From: Steinernema hermaphroditum
Taxonomy: Eukaryota > Nematoda > Chromadorea > Rhabditida > Steinernematidae
Reading direction: 5' to 3'
Assembly (NCBI GenBank): GCA_030435675.1
Contig: CM059622.1
Span: forward strand, 4,650,001 to 4,714,000
Length of the DNA: 64,000 nt
Shown here: positions 1 to 13,860 of the stretch, piece after piece
Numbering within the stretch: the first letter of the stretch is position 1
How the letters are laid out: every line of letters begins with the position of its first letter
The notes under the pieces: generated by a model
Told to the model about the DNA's origin: nothing
The model's database searches: none
What the model saw: only the letters and a program-made list of their open reading frames with translations
Made by a program: the position numbers and the translations under genes

Positions 1-3000
1 GGACCGGCAGTGACTCTTAGATATGGAAATAAAGTGGGATCGAAGCGTAAGTTATATCCTGATAAGGTGATGCGTTTATAAAATATGAGACATCCGTATG
101 AGGAAAAGATAGGCTTTTGCGTATCTCAAGCATTGATAGTGTGCAATTTGACGTAACACAGCGCAAATAATTTGTTCTTCAATGGTTTTTCCACGCGAAA
201 ATTCTTCTGGAAACGTGTGGTTCTCATCTATACGTCTTCTTCATTTCAATGCTAATACCTTAAGCTAGCAGTCACACATGTATCCCCTCTAATCCACCGT
301 CTTATCCGCCTTTTCTTTCTTGCTTCCTCGTGGTAATGCGCGAGAGAAAGACATTTGTTTTCTGCTTAGCCGGCTAAGCTCCCAGACTCTCTATGCGGCT
401 ACAATACCGTATGATTCACACAATCTCACATATGGAGAAAAGACGTCAACGCCTATTCTGACTTGAGAAGAGATATGTATTGTGGGGGACTGTCTTATAC
501 GTCAGAAAAGATCTTTACCATGTCTTAAGTATGGTTGCTACAAAGTGGAGAGACACCATTTGAAACGTCAGTTGAAGCATTCCATTTTGATGTGAGCAGT
601 TGGCGACCACAGCTCAAACAGGTCAAAGCCGGGACCCGGACGTGTCCTAGTCATGAAAAAATGTAGGCGCCACCTAAAACAAACATGAAAGATCGTGATA
701 TATAAACCATGGAAGTGCACAGAATAGTAAAGGAACTGAAGAACGTGGTGATCGTGAAGTACGTTTGTAGTCGTATACTCTATGATCGACATTTATTAAC
801 AGCAGGTAATGTAGGAGCTACATTAAGACATTCTATGAAATTAAAAAACTAAATTGAAGAGTGCACGCGGAACTCCGGTGTCAAGCCGTTTTAAAAGTTA
901 AAATTATTGGGCTCTAAGGAACAAGATTCGCGAATAGATAGCCGCGTTTTTTTTTGCAAAAATCAAGTAGTATTAGAGCAACAAGTAACATAACTGACTT
1001 TCAGTACGGAGGACTAAAACGCAAAACGCAACAACGTGAAAGGTGACCTGTCTCTCTTTTTTGAGAATAAGAACGCAAAATTCCTATGTACATATACGGT
1101 AAATGTTCTAGGAGTTCTTTATCCATTGGGAAGATCTTTATGACCGATCAGAGTGATGTTGCCTAAGGTAACCGATCGATTTTCATCGACCAATTTTCAA
1201 GTCATTCCTTTAACATGTGCTTAGTTCAGTCTTCCTTATGTTCTTTGTCAGGACCTGCTGCCCATAGAATGGTTCTTAATCAGTCTCACTCAGCAAATGG
1301 ACCTGCCTATATTCAGCATTTTTCTATGTACTCAGGATCCGACTTCTGCCCGACTAGTGGACTGCAGTTGTTCACTCAAACAGTGGAAACCTTGAGTTGA
1401 ATGTGCGTCTTTATAATCCAGCTTCAGCACTTTTAAAACGGACGTTTTGAACTCCCAAAAAATGAAGAAATAGAAAAGCATCGAAAAACAGAAAACCAAT
1501 ATATTGTTCTACTTTATATGCGTTTTTCAGGTTACAGGGGTTCTTGATTAGTATATACAGCTCTGTGTGATAAACATTCTTCGTTCGTTTCTTATCTTCA
1601 TAAGTACAACTTTCAGGACACATAAACGTTCTGCCAATCTAGCCCAACCATAATGTGAACAACAAATGCGGAACCTCAAACCCCACGTAGCATACGTGCT
1701 CTTAACGTATTTCTGAACCCGGAAACAGTTCTCCGCTATCGAGACTTTGCCCAATCGTATTTGTGACTGATATCATTGCCCACACATTTAGACTGCGCAC
1801 TTTGTACCATTCCGCGCCAAAGGGTTTTGTCGAATTTGAAGCAGCTCCAATTGTTGCAGATCGCCCACAATACAACTTTTTATGTGTGGCTTTTGTGGAA
1901 GGCAACTCTGTGGGAGTCGGCTGATTGAGGAACTGGACAGAGTACCGCACAATGAAAAAGAAACATTTTTGAGCACTACAGTACAAATCAGATGTTCCGA
2001 AAGAAACGAAAAGTGTCGTTTCCTGGTTTTTAGTGAGGATGATAAAAACAGTTCCGCAAAAAAAGAGACAAATCGCAATTCTTAAATAATCTATCTGTGA
2101 GAAAAACGCAAAACAAAACTAGAATTATGAGTTTATGGTACTGCAGGAAGAGTCACTCATCGTTTGACCAGAAGGATTCGAAGGCAATCTTTAGTCTTGG
2201 TCGAAGATCAAGCGCAATTAACGCCGAATTTCCTATTTTTAGTTGCGAGGGATCGGCAAATGCCTGTTTTTCTCGTAAATCCGAATCAAACAGCATATTT
2301 CGGGGCTACCATTTAGCGCCAAATGCCTGGTGGATTAAACGATAGTGGCATGACGTTACATTGTTTTTTCTCGAAAATTTCATCAGCACGTCATAGAATG
2401 AATGAAGCCAATAAAATCAAGAAATCATGTCTCAAAGATGACAAGCGAGAAAAAATAGAAAGCAGGCTCAAAGGGCTCTGCGAAACACGAAGTCGAAACT
2501 CCAAATCGGAGGTCAAGAATGCTTTTTTTCCGACATATTAACTCTAAAATATTGGAAATACTAAAATATCACAATTTGGTGAGTCTTTAGGTTTTACAAT
2601 ACAAAAAAATTTAACCTTAACCGAGGAGAGGAGGCAAGAGTTTCGCACAGCCCTGCTTCTGACCAACATCTTTGCAAATCTTGGTAGATATTTCCATGTG
2701 CAGAAATGACATCAAAATGTGAGGTAATTGTTAATTTCAACTTGAAGACCCGGAACCCCACTTAATGCATTCATGATCCAAGCGGGAATTAGGCGTATTC
2801 CGCATCGCTAGTCGTCAAAAGTGACGCAGTCCTCTCCGATGGCAAAGGACGACGTCACTGGAGCGGCAAAAAAACTACGACATTAACGATTAAACGAACA
2901 AAAAATTCGACTCACTCACCCGTATACTAAATGGCGCACGTAGTTCATCACTATGCATGAAAGTTGCTTTTGGAGCCAACATGACGTGGAAATGTGTTAA

Positions 3001-4036
3001 CTTTGTAGAATTTTCGAGCAAGGGATCGGCAGCGATATAGTGAGTGAGACGGAAGAGGAATGAAAAAGAGTTATAGAATGGTATGATATATACAGTCTGT
3101 AAAGGCGCTGAGGACTTAAAATCTTGAACAAACAGGGTGGTCCGCTCTTTATGAGCTTTATTATTATGATCCGTCGCGTCTCAATCATCAGTAGAATCAG
3201 AAGGCAAACTTCTGAGCGCCGAACTCTGTCTTTTGAGCCATCCTATGAAGGTCATTCAGATCAACTCAGTTGCAGAAATTAGTATCATTCCGAAAAGAAA
3301 CCAAAAACAGAAGTAAATTTTTGAATTTCTCGATGTTTTGAAGCTTCCTGAACCACTTCTGTAGCACCCTTTTGGATCACCCTGCTTAAATAACTTTCCA
3401 TCGTTTACCTGCCCTGCATACGTTGTGTCTTCGAGGATTCTTGCAATTTCATATAGTTTTATGATTTTGTGAAAATATGCCTTCATTCATTATAAAAACT
3501 AGGTAATCTGCAGCGTGCGTCATCCGCATAATAACATATAAATTTCTGAGTAATCACTATCCATGCGATATTGACAGTGACATATGAGTCAGTTGTTTGT
3601 CGCCGATTCCGAACCACTGTCTTTTGTTTCCGGCTACGTTGCTCCAGACAACTGCTCATATTACGCGTGTCGCGTAAATGTCATGTGAATCAAATTTGTT
3701 TTGCTGGCATTTGTCACAGATTATTAGCATGAGGGGCTACCGTATTTGATATTCAGGGGGGAGTCCTGTAATTTCGCTAATCATAGAACAGTAAAACGTT
3801 TTCTGGAAAAAATGTTGATATCATAGCTGAAGAAGCTCACAATTAGGCGATGTAAAATTAGAAACATTGCGCAACTTCCAAAACGAGTGTTCGAGAAGTC
3901 TGTGGGCGTCAGAGATGCTTATTTTTTGCAAAAAAATCCGAAAAGCGTTCTTCACAGGGACTCTCCGCCATGAATCATAAAAAAGAAGGGATCTTTTGAT
4001 GCCGGTGACAATTAGTCGGGTCATCCATTCGCTCTC
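1..4036. other. Gene-poor AT-rich stretch, nothing recognised
   Basis: No ORF longer than about 96 codons, no convincing exon chain, no tRNA and no inverted-repeat element could be supported on either strand. Short overlapping ORFs at 1.5-2.5 kb are open in several frames at once, as expected of random AT-rich sequence. It is treated as intergenic or intronic DNA. Confidence 0.5.
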
Positions 4037-4261
4037 TCAGAAATGATTTAAGTGAGCAGTCTTTCTTATTGATGTCCCATATGTGAAGTCAGTGGGGGAA
4101 GTCTTTCTTGGCCCAGTGATAGACCCGGCTTCAAGAAGGCTCAGAACGTCACAGTTCCAGTATCTGCCCAAGAAGGCCATGACAGCCACAGCAGCGTAGT
4201 ACAGAAAAGAAAGAGACAGGAGGACTATGACCTCATCATATGTTCGTCCCGTACAATGCAT
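4037..4261 (-). CDS. Possible small membrane ORF or exon, unrecognised
   Basis: A 74-codon ORF starts with ATG at 4261 and ends in TGA. Residues 11-32 form one hydrophobic stretch (VIVLLSLSFLYYAAVAVMAF), followed by a polar tail. The third codon positions are richer in C and G than the surrounding DNA, which is the only reason it is singled out. No family is recognised, no signal-peptide cleavage site is obvious, and no partner exons or good splice sites were found nearby. It may be an exon of a larger membrane-protein gene or a chance ORF, and chance is the more likely explanation. Confidence 0.15.
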   Translation of the reverse strand: MHCTGRTYDEVIVLLSLSFLYYAAVAVMAFLGRYWNCDVLSLLEAGSITGPRKTSPTDFTYGTSIRKTAHLNHF

Positions 4262-5984
4262 ACAGATTCACGTATTTTCATCATCTATAGATTGTCAAGC
4301 ATGCACTTAAATGTGTCCCAATTGCCGAGACATCTGGCAGAGCAAACGTGGTAGAGTCCACAGATAGGCTTAGCGGAGGCATTATTGGAGCAGAAAAAGC
4401 GAAGGAAATACCTGAGGTCTTCATTTAATTCGTGTCGAGGAGAAACATCCAACGTAAATATAAATACTCAGAAGAAAACACTATCCAACATGGGGCATGG
4501 TTAGCAGCAGACGTATCTTTGCCAGGCTCGTATACTACAACCATTTTGAGAAATTTCACATTGAACATATTGTAGGCAAGAGCACTTTTCAATACCGTGA
4601 TATTTAAATACTACTACGTTTGTGAACCATGAGAAGGTCACATTTACACGCCTTTGTTGTTGACTATAGGAAAATATCAGTCATATGCCGCTATTTATGC
4701 GGTAATTCGCTGTGTGGGCGAAACATTTCGGTGATATGCATGCTGAAGTAGGTATCGTTCACTCGACACTGCGTTAATTATGAATCGAATCGCCTGCAGC
4801 CACAAGAGTGGAATTCTTTCACCCAATAAAAGACAGTTTATTCCGAGGTGAGTATTTTCAATTCTTTCGCAATAAATCCTCCGTGACTCATTGCGGTCAC
4901 CTTAAACGCCAAAATGAATAACCTCATAAGTAGCGATCAAAAACCAGCCTAATAGCGAGTAGTCGACACAAAAGCTAATGTCATTTTGAATGGTGATCAT
5001 TTACTAGGCATAATCCATCGAATTCCTACAAGAAAGCACTTTGGACACAGATTAATATGCAGATTGGCCTTTTAATTTTTGACCGATATTAGTCGCAAAT
5101 TTTGGTACGGGGATTCGTGCTTCAACCTCGACGGTTTTGATAAGTCGCAACGCCTACCCTATGCTTAAATTATTTGTTTCCTGAAGAAGACCATTCGATT
5201 TGTAATGTGGCATCATTACTTTATGCTCAATTTCGAATAGAGGTGTTCCATTTTTTTACGTTATCGAACTGCAAGTGACAGTTTTAGAGTAACATGCATC
5301 AAGCACCTCACATGCCGACAGTCAATTTTCACTTGTTGCATTTCCTCTGTTCATCTTTGTCCACTTCTCAACGGCGCCATGGAAATGGTAGTCTTTTGTG
5401 GTAAATGCCATTAACGTAATTCGCTTATGTAATTGTGAGAAAAAGACCAACTCGCCATATGTCGTGCTTTGTGATCGAAAAACCAGGGAAAGCATAAAAG
5501 GGTGATTCGGCGAACGAGGTCAAAGAACCGAGTGGTTTTAAAACGTAAACGTCTCGACACATCGGCGCCGATCGCGTCTTCTGATAAGAAACGCACGGCA
5601 GGTCACAAAAAAGTGGTGAACGCAACATTGGAGAGAGGAGAACGGCGGTTGGTCGCTTTCGTCTATCGGATCAAGGTCAGATGGTAAAGCGGAGCTGACG
5701 AAAAAAACGGAAGAAAAAAGATCGCTCAGATGATATGCGCAAAAAACTTGTTTGGTTAGCAGCAAAAAACGGAACATTGAATATTAGGTTTGACAGGCAG
5801 CGCGCCCTTGAGCCCCGATCATAGGAATCATTAGATAATCGCCAGAGTTATAAGAGGGGTCGGTTTTATAGGTTACAGTTCTAGAAACTAAAAGAAATTG
5901 GAGCCGTTTCACAGTGGTTTTGCTTTGCATATTTAGAAGAGTTCCATTTTGAAATCAATTGAAGTATCATTCACGTTGGAAGTC
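4262..5984. other. No supported gene
   Basis: Nothing firm is present. A short basic frame at 5502-5687 (+) has no ATG at its start (GTG) and is open on both strands in several frames. It contains many Lys and Arg residues but matches no family I know, so it is not called as a gene. Confidence 0.4.
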
Positions 5985-6120
5985 AAGTTTCAATGCTTGG
6001 AATAGAGTTGCGCAAGAAGTCGTTCTGAAGGTGCCTGACGCCCTGAGGCCACCATCACCGCCTAAGACGCATGTTCTAAGACCTGTATCTCGCAGGCATA
6101 TGCAAGCTCTAAAGTCGTGA
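5985..6120 (+). repeat. Dispersed element E, diverged partial copy
   Basis: This stretch aligns over most of its length with the middle part of the better copy at 36500-36625. Both share GAAGGT..C.GACGC.CTGAGG and then AGACGCA..., ATCTC..., ATGC.AGCTC.AAG in the same order and spacing. Identity by eye is roughly 70-80% in the best blocks, so this looks like an old copy. It lies alone in gene-poor DNA. Confidence 0.5.
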
Positions 6121-9100
6121 AAGTCATGAGCGTTCATGTTTGAACGTTGTTCATTCCTCATGTCTTCAGGCTTGCCATCTTCTGAAAGGCGCATCTAACA
6201 GCTGATCGAAATCGAATTGTTAAGGCGTCGAGAAATGAGTTGAAGTTCGCTGAACCTCTGGATCTCCGTAGCTTAGAACAGCGGCGAGCCAGCTCACCAT
6301 TTTGTACAGAGCCATTCTATACCGTCGAATACGTTCAGTTCGATCTAATGATTTAGTGATTACAACGTGTTTTTGTGAAGGTACCCAGTGGGATCTACTC
6401 CTCAGCCTACCTTTTGTGCATTTAAGATAGCACTTCATATACGTATGCTCATTGCTAGAAGGTAGATCTAGAAATTTCCTTCTACTGTTGTCCGGCTGTT
6501 GTTAGTATCGAGATGTGCTTTCCTCGAAGTAGTCGCATAGCAGCTCTACGAAAGGTGACTCACTGATGTACATCCTATGTATTTAGCTACTTTTTCACTA
6601 TACCACGAATTTTACGGTTTCCTATAGACTTTTCACAGCCGTGTGATACAAAGTGAAAATTTGTACGCTTCTTGAGCATTATTCTCTCGAAAAAACTATT
6701 TATAGAGGTTTTCATTATGCTGGTTAATCGAATTTTACGCCTTCTTGCGAACTGTCTGCTTACGTAATCGGAGATTTCGGGCGAATTTCTCCAAGAGGTT
6801 AATTATACGGAAGATTAAACGTAAGACGACCGCAGCAACACTCGCACACTTGTTCTACTTCCTGAGTGTATTATTACTGCAAAATAAAAAATTGTCTGCA
6901 TTGTGTTCTTCCTTCCTCCCATTCATTCATAAAGGTGTCATGCGACCCATTTCCCGGAACTCGACTCCTAAACGTAGCGGCAGGAAAGCGTGCAGCGGTG
7001 TGATTAGTTCCTACTTTACCTTAAACCGAAATATTTCCCATGCTCTTGGTCACGTTGAACCTTTGTTTCTGCACATGTTTACCAGTTTAGCGATGTGAAA
7101 CCAAAATTTTATCTCGACATTAACACGAACTGTTTGCGAGTGTGCACGGAGTGGGGTTTCGTTTTTCTCACGACAAGAACGCGTGGTAAGATTATGCGCT
7201 GGAGTCGGCTCGGAGGAAATGTTGCGAAAATGGGCTGATTGATAAGGTCGAGACGACAAAAAAATCATCGAGATGGACAGAAAGGAAAAATTGTTATCAG
7301 TGGCGACGATGTGTTGTAGCGGTACGACGGTAGGATCATTTCGGGCCGAACAGCCGAAATGCGTTTAGTTTGAACCGTGTGGCAGAGAAGGGACATAGAT
7401 CACGTACTGTGTTAGTGCTAAACAGATGCACTTCTTCTTTGAAATGTCGGACTTTCGAAAACTACGGTTAAAACGGAACTGCAACCAAGAAGTGCTCATT
7501 TCCGATGGCTTCTATAAAGGCCGATCGCCTTGAATTCCGCACCTCACTGCATCTGGCAGCCTTTTTTTGATGACTTCTTTTCCCATCCCTTAATAAGAAC
7601 TCAGATCAAAAACAAATAGATGAATCTGGCTGCTTGGACTGCTTTTCAGCTTCCTAACTGACTATATAGCCAGGAGATCGGCCCTCGTTGAAAAAGAGGC
7701 ATCCAAAGAACACAGAATCACACAAGAATCTCAACTTTATAGTCAGAGCACTAAATGTTTTAATGATTTTAGGATTACTTTTAGTGGTTTTAGTGAAAAA
7801 ACAGATATACTTGTTTTGAAGGAGTAGTATTACGTATGTAAAAAGAGACTACCGTATGTTCCTGCCAGGCAATTGTGATTCGAACCTTCCAAAAATCGCT
7901 TACTATACCGTCCCCATTATACGATCGCTTTTCTTCCTCTTCGATTAATTACTGTCAACGCGGCGAAAACTGTCAGGCCACATCGTTATCGCCTCTCAAA
8001 GCGTACATCAGAGGTTTGTTTGTCAAGACGCAAGCAGCTTATCGGGCAATGTTCAGGACACAAAAAATAAGCGGACTTCCGAAGCGACACCTTGTCGATA
8101 ATAGGTATTTGGTTACCCATTAAAGAGCCCTAAAACCCTTTGCTGACAAAGACATGCTGAGAACGTGGAATTTAATCTGCGCCGGGAAGTAATGAGACCG
8201 AAAAACCAAAGTTTCGGTTAGATCGCACTGAACATCGAAGGCAATTCGATCGCTTATCACATGGTTAACGTGCGCTGCGTGGAGTCAAAGTCCTAATCAT
8301 GCCTCGTCGTTTAACGTCATGGCCATCGTTGCACGGGACCGCAACGGCCATCAAGACCAATTAAATATGTATCATCGGAGTTATTACACTGTGCTACGCT
8401 TGTCTAAACGAAAGCCTCACATGAAAGTGGATGTGACAGAAAATACGACATGAATCCACTTCTTGTTTTGTGAGGGGTGAACATATGAGTTTATTCTAGG
8501 TTTGTAGCACCGTAAGCAAACGATAAACTGTCCTAGCTATATTCGCTTTCCAAAATAGGCAGTCACAAGAGTATGTTGACGAGCAAAATGCCCTGAAGGT
8601 GACCGCTGTGAATCTTCTCCTCTAAAAATACTCAGCTTCCGTTCGCATTGCATTTAGTATAGTTTCAAAGAATGAACAAATAAAAAAACCGCTTCCATCA
8701 TGGGATGACACCGCATGAGCCTGTACTTCTATCGAAATCAGATCATCCTCTCTCCGATGCTTCATGGGATTCATGAAATTCATGGGAAATTCATTTTATT
8801 TTGAGTGGTTTCCTCTCCTGGCGTCATTTATGGATTAACACAGGTAAGGTAGAGCGACGAGAGTGATATAAGAACTGAAAACAGGCTCAAGCTCTCAGCT
8901 CAAAGGTCAACTTGGAAACATAGGAAAAAGAAGATCTGTGCTACGTGAATTTTCGCAAAAACGTCTGTTTATCTTCATGAACGAAGGGAATTTAGCGATA
9001 GAAACGTAGTTCGGCCGGTATGTAAAAAAAGCGTAACCTTTATTTTCTGCTTCAGCACTCAAATGCCCGTACCACAGCAACGCTTCAGTACATATGTGTC

Positions 9101-10345
9101 AACGAAATGCAGCTCCTCGCCATGCACATACAGTCTTCCGTTTGCTGACGTAGTTTATTGCCCACCATACTTCCTTTCTTCTAACGACCTTTATCAGGCA
9201 ATGTGCAAGACACGCATATTTCGCGTGTTTGCTTCACCTACAGTACCATTTCCCCATCCGCAAAGATCAGACAGACTCTGCCCTTGGACGGTTCACCTCT
9301 GCTCACAAAATGACATCAATTAGGTTCCATCAGGGGACTGAAGTCGAGGAAAAGAACGCACCGTGACCTAATTTAAGCGATTAAGAAAACAAGTTTTTTG
9401 ATGTTTTCAGGAAGATATCATCGCACGGAAGAAAGGTTGCAAGGAAGGTCGAGCGGACGACCGTCCTTGGTAGGTTTTAAGTTTATGCGACATCGATATG
9501 AAAACTAGGTTGCGTACCAAAAGTTCGACCGTTGGGAATAAGTGAGAGAATTCGATGACAACTCATAAGAGAAGAAAGATAAGTGAATCAAAGTTGATGA
9601 CGAAAGGGAGGCGAATATTACAAAAACGGTTACAGACGCGAAATTCGGTAAATGCAGCAGAAAACGATATTTACTTAGGCTTAAGGAAGCTTTGCTCCAT
9701 CGGAGCCATCACAATCATCCTCTAACTTTGCAGCGTTCACTGTTCCGTTTCGAACTAGCGCATTGGGATGAATATAAAAATTCTCTACCGAGACCACGTA
9801 CCATCATGTACGCGGACACATATTCGCACTCCATTTCGATCGCTGAAAACCACAAACGTACGTAAGTTACCCGAAAAATCGCTATTTCATATTCATAATC
9901 AAAAATTGTTGATAAAATGCTCCCTTCTCAGTTGACCGACACAATAAGTTTACGGACAGCAACAAGTAGGTGCAAACTACTACGAACGTTTAAGGTCGAA
10001 TCTTTTAAGCCTTCTGCTCAAAAATGAAACGGACCAAAGTGGTCATTCTAAAAGACAGGCCGAAAAAGAGCACTGCCTAATGATCTAACTGTTGGATTGT
10101 CTAATGCAAAGCACAGTTTGAAACGCTTCGCGAAATTGTGTAAAGAAAAATCAATAAGAGAGAAAGAACATGGCTCAATACATCGTGATTGGCACGAATA
10201 AGTCTTCTGTAGCTTTGACAGAGGAAGTTTTGACTAGTACAGCTACTAACCGCGCGCGACATGTTCTTATGTAGATCATTATCACAAGACACTTCAAAAT
10301 AAACTACACAAAATGCTACGAAAATAAAACATACCCTAGCTTGCG
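6121..10345. other. No supported gene
   Basis: The longest frame is 117 codons at 6745-7098 (+). It lacks splice partners, signal sequence or any recognisable motif and is taken as chance. A small run of TTCATG words occurs at 8763-8795. No RNA gene or transposon end was found. Confidence 0.4.
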
Positions 10346-10404
10346 TAAGAATAACATATCAAGCAGCGTCTGACGATAAGAATAAAATATCAAGCAGCGT
10401 CTGA
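10346..10404. repeat. Two-copy tandem repeat, 31-bp period
   Basis: Two adjacent copies begin TAAGAATAA at 10346 and 10377 and share ATATCAAGCAGCGTCTGA. They differ at only a few positions. This is a local tandem duplication with no sign of function. Confidence 0.8.
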
Positions 10405-11276
10405 ATTAGAGGTTTCGGCTCACTGTTTAAACAAATCCATCCCTGTATTTCTCTTATTTGTTAATAACATTTGCGTTTAGAGATCGTTATGACTAAAGCC
10501 CCCCCAACCCGACTCATCAAGATCCAAAATTCATCGGTTGCTTATTTTGTTCTCAAAGAGTTACTGTATCGTTGACGTTGTCAATACATGGACGTCATGT
10601 TATTCCAACTTTTCGCATTCTGATTGTTTTGACTCTTTTGACTCGAGACAAGGAACAATTCCCATCGCCATTGTGATCAGACAACATACATTCCGCGAAT
10701 GAGTGGCAAGACCGTTTCGCAGAATGACGTTGGCGGGTCAGAGTTATGTTTACGTAATAAGATTTACAATTAGGTTGCCTAGCGAAAGCCTCGTTTGTTG
10801 TTTTGAAGATAAAGCTAAATGTAGGTAGTTAATATCACAAAAGTGGAAAGAACGCGACCAAGTATAAGAACTGTTTGGTACAAAATAACACATTTTGTAT
10901 TGACACATTCAAAATAGCGAAAATATGGACGGTCACGAAAACAACTTAGTGCTGGCGACGATGCTGGCGATTTACCTCGGCCGCTGACCGTTCGCGACCG
11001 GTCATTACACTTTGTCGGTGGAGATGCTCATCAAAAGACACTACATATAAAGTGACGCGTTCGGCTTTCGAAAATACATTACAACATGGGGCTATCAACT
11101 GTCGCGCTGATTTATATGTTCCGTGAAAACGTTTCAGGTGATAGTCATTCCAGGTCCATGCCAAAGCCACGGATAAGCATAAATAGGAAACAAAAAACAG
11201 TCATGCGATTAAGAAAAACGACAAAAAGTCATCGACTATCACCGTATTCGTTAAGTCGAGGCTCTAGAATACAAAT

Positions 11277-11355
11277 AAATCGAGCGTCCAACTGCAGAGT
11301 AATGCATTGTATTCGTCTTGATTTTGGAGATCTACTTTGTTATGATGGTCCTTAA
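11277..11355 (+). repeat. Direct repeat, copy 1 (79 bp)
   Basis: This 79-bp segment runs from AAATCGAGCGTCC to GGTCCTTAA and is repeated at 11710-11788 in the same orientation and length with 8 differences (about 90% identity). The start-to-start spacing is 433 bp. The intervening DNA shows no ORF of note. Confidence 0.85.
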
Positions 11356-11709
11356 CCTGGCACCTCGAAATTGGTAATTGCATTGTTATGTACGGATTAC
11401 CCATGGTACTAGTCATGTGGTGGACGGTGATCGCCTTTAACAACTTACATCGACTTCCAACTGTCAAATATTGCAACACTGAATGGGGACTGTTGTATGT
11501 AAGTGACACTTACAGCTACTATGCGCACATAGCGACTCGACAATAAGAATCGAACAAATTTCCAATAATTTTCCACAAAAATTCACACGAAAACGTGCAT
11601 CGCTATTTTGAAATTCGTCTGCCGCCACAAATAGTACGACAAAAACCGACACCTTCGATTTTAACTCAAGATTTACGTGACTTGTTGATTAATACGATGT
11701 TAATGCGAT

Positions 11710-11788
11710 AAATCAAGCGTCCAACTACAGAGCTATGCATTGTATTCGTCTTGATTTCGGAGACCTACTATGTCATGATGGTCCTTAA
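11710..11788 (+). repeat. Direct repeat, copy 2 (79 bp)
   Basis: This is the partner of 11277-11355, with the same length and orientation. The pair could be a small segmental duplication, or terminal repeats of a short non-autonomous element. No terminal TG...CA, primer-binding site or flanking target duplication was seen, so an LTR reading is not supported. Confidence 0.85.
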
Positions 11789-13540
11789 TATGTCATCCAA
11801 ATGGCAATTACAAATGCTCACTGACAGGTGTTCTGAAAAGCCCACAAATTGATAGCCGCTGAATCAAAGAACATCGAAGACGTTTTAAGATTTAATGAAT
11901 CGAAGAATAAACACATTTCGATTTCTAGTCTTCTAGTTTGATACATGTTCGCTTGTAGATGTAACTGACTCCATTGGGCACCCCATACATTTGCATCCAT
12001 GCTGACTACGGATAGTTGCATTATGTCCTTACATGCTAATCTATCACAAGTTTCCGCATTTCTAGAAAACACCAATTCAGTAACTTTTGATTCATTAATT
12101 TTTATTTGTCACAATGGCTAGCGCGTACTCGAAAGTGTCCAAAACCAATTTTCGACTAATTTCACAAGTTTCACAATTCAGCCATGACAAAGTGCGGTGG
12201 TTACTATCTTAGTAACCTGCAACTCTTCCTGCGGGTGACTATATTAGGCCAATTTGCTGAAGAGTAAACGAAGTATTCAAGTTGCGGATTGGAAGTTATA
12301 AGTCATTGACGATAAGCTTGGAGAAAGCAGTTGCACGTAGCGGTTTAGTCCACTGTGACGCATGCCCCTTTACAATCACAGTGACGGTAACGTCACAGTT
12401 ACTGTTTGTTATTGAACCCCAGTAACCCACATCGGGAACACAAATCCGGGGATTTAGAGGTACCAATGCGCTTATAGAAGATTTCCGGATCGGAAAGACA
12501 CGACTTAAGCCATAAAGCCAGAAAAAATAGAGAGAGAGAAAACAATTAAGTAATAACTCGGAAGTTATCAGAACATGAACCACAGAAGAACCTACAACGC
12601 ATCCTACAACGTACTGTCGTATCTTGAGTGGAAAAAAAACGAAAAAAACCTGACTGCGTCGTCGAGCTTTCTTAAGCAGCCTTTTTTGACGGTAGTCTTC
12701 CGGCACAAACAGTCTAAGTCATTTATGGCCATTTTTTCCCATCATCGGCACACTTCACGTCTCCATTAACTACTGTAACAGCTGCAGCATTTGTTTATTT
12801 ACTGTAAAAATAGATTCATTTACGATATCTCATTTCGTGCAGCCATGTATCTCCTATGGCTTGCTGTGCATTCCCCCATTACTTCCTTACTTTCGATGTT
12901 GACCCAATTTTCGCTTATATTCATTTAGTCGTTCTGTCCACGATCACTCAAAAACGCAGCTGTGCAGATACAATCAGATCCTTGTTTACTATCACATTAC
13001 ACATTTCCCAGATTCCGCCAAAATTGTATATGCCAACCGCGGTGATTCAACGCCGTTTACGTCTATGCGTATCCAGTGGGAGCCGTAATGTTATCGGGGT
13101 ACGACAAAAGGAATAATTTCTGTTAGTGGTGGGTACGTGACTAAGACGGGAAAATGCCGGTGAAAAGCGTTAGGTAAATGGAGATAATAAGATTGATACA
13201 GTGACATTTCGAATAAAATAATTAATGTGTGGCGCACAAAATGGGAAACCTGGAAAGTCAGTAGAAATCGGGTTGATCGGGCGCAAGGTGTCAAAGATTA
13301 CGGGGATATGCTCGTCTAACACTGGAAAGAGGCAGAAAAGCTGACTACCGTAATGTTCATGGGGAGCGCGGTGCATAAGGAAGCGCGTATATAAATGCTA
13401 CACAAATCTTGAGAATGATACACTTGGCTGTGTCATGAATATGGAAATCGAGAGAACGGGTGGAAAGAAATGTCGAAAACTTAAAAAATGGTAAATGAAC
13501 CTAATTGATTTAGTCGATGAATCAATGAATTCCTCATGCC
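11789..13540. other. No supported gene
   Basis: A 136-codon frame at 12296-12706 (-) has hydrophobic patches but no recognisable family, and the opposite strand is open over the same stretch. A short hairpin (GTGACG-GTAA-CGTCAC) lies near 12380. Nothing else was noted. Confidence 0.4.
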
Positions 13541-13860
13541 ATATATGCGCGCAAATAGCGCGCTATCTTCACGAAAACTGTCGTTCAGCATGGGGAATAA
13601 CACGTTCTTAATAATTCTGGCTCCATGAACATTGACACCTAGAGAGAACAAAAATGAATATAGTAAGCAATTGCACGAAAACGGGGAAAAGATTGATTTG
13701 AGAATTCATCTGCAAAAAAGAAATGGAGAGACGACAGTATGCTGTACCACATGTAGTGGATATAAATAGCGCACTAACTTCATTTAAACCATGAAAACTG
13801 TTGTTTTGAGGGATGAGGAAGAACACCTTTCTAAAAATTCTGACTGCAGCATACATGATG
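13541..13860. repeat. Degenerate tandem duplication, about 220-bp period
   Basis: The word GAAAACTG occurs at 13573 and 13793. Both copies are preceded by ATA..AAATAGCGC.CTA.CTTCA and followed by related text ending in TTCT.A.AATTCTG.CT. The first copy also contains a GCGCGC-AAATA-GCGCGC hairpin that is degraded in the second. It is an old two-copy duplication. Confidence 0.55.

Noticed and set aside
7865..7950. GATTCGAACC at 7877 suggesting a minus-strand tRNA
   Set aside because: No A box, stems or anticodon arm can be drawn at the proper distance.
11277..11788. Small LTR retrotransposon
   Set aside because: The repeats lack TG...CA ends, a primer-binding site, a polypurine tract or a flanking target duplication.
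12296..12706. 136-codon minus-strand ORF with hydrophobic runs
   Set aside because: The opposite strand is also open, no family is recognised, and no splice partners are seen.
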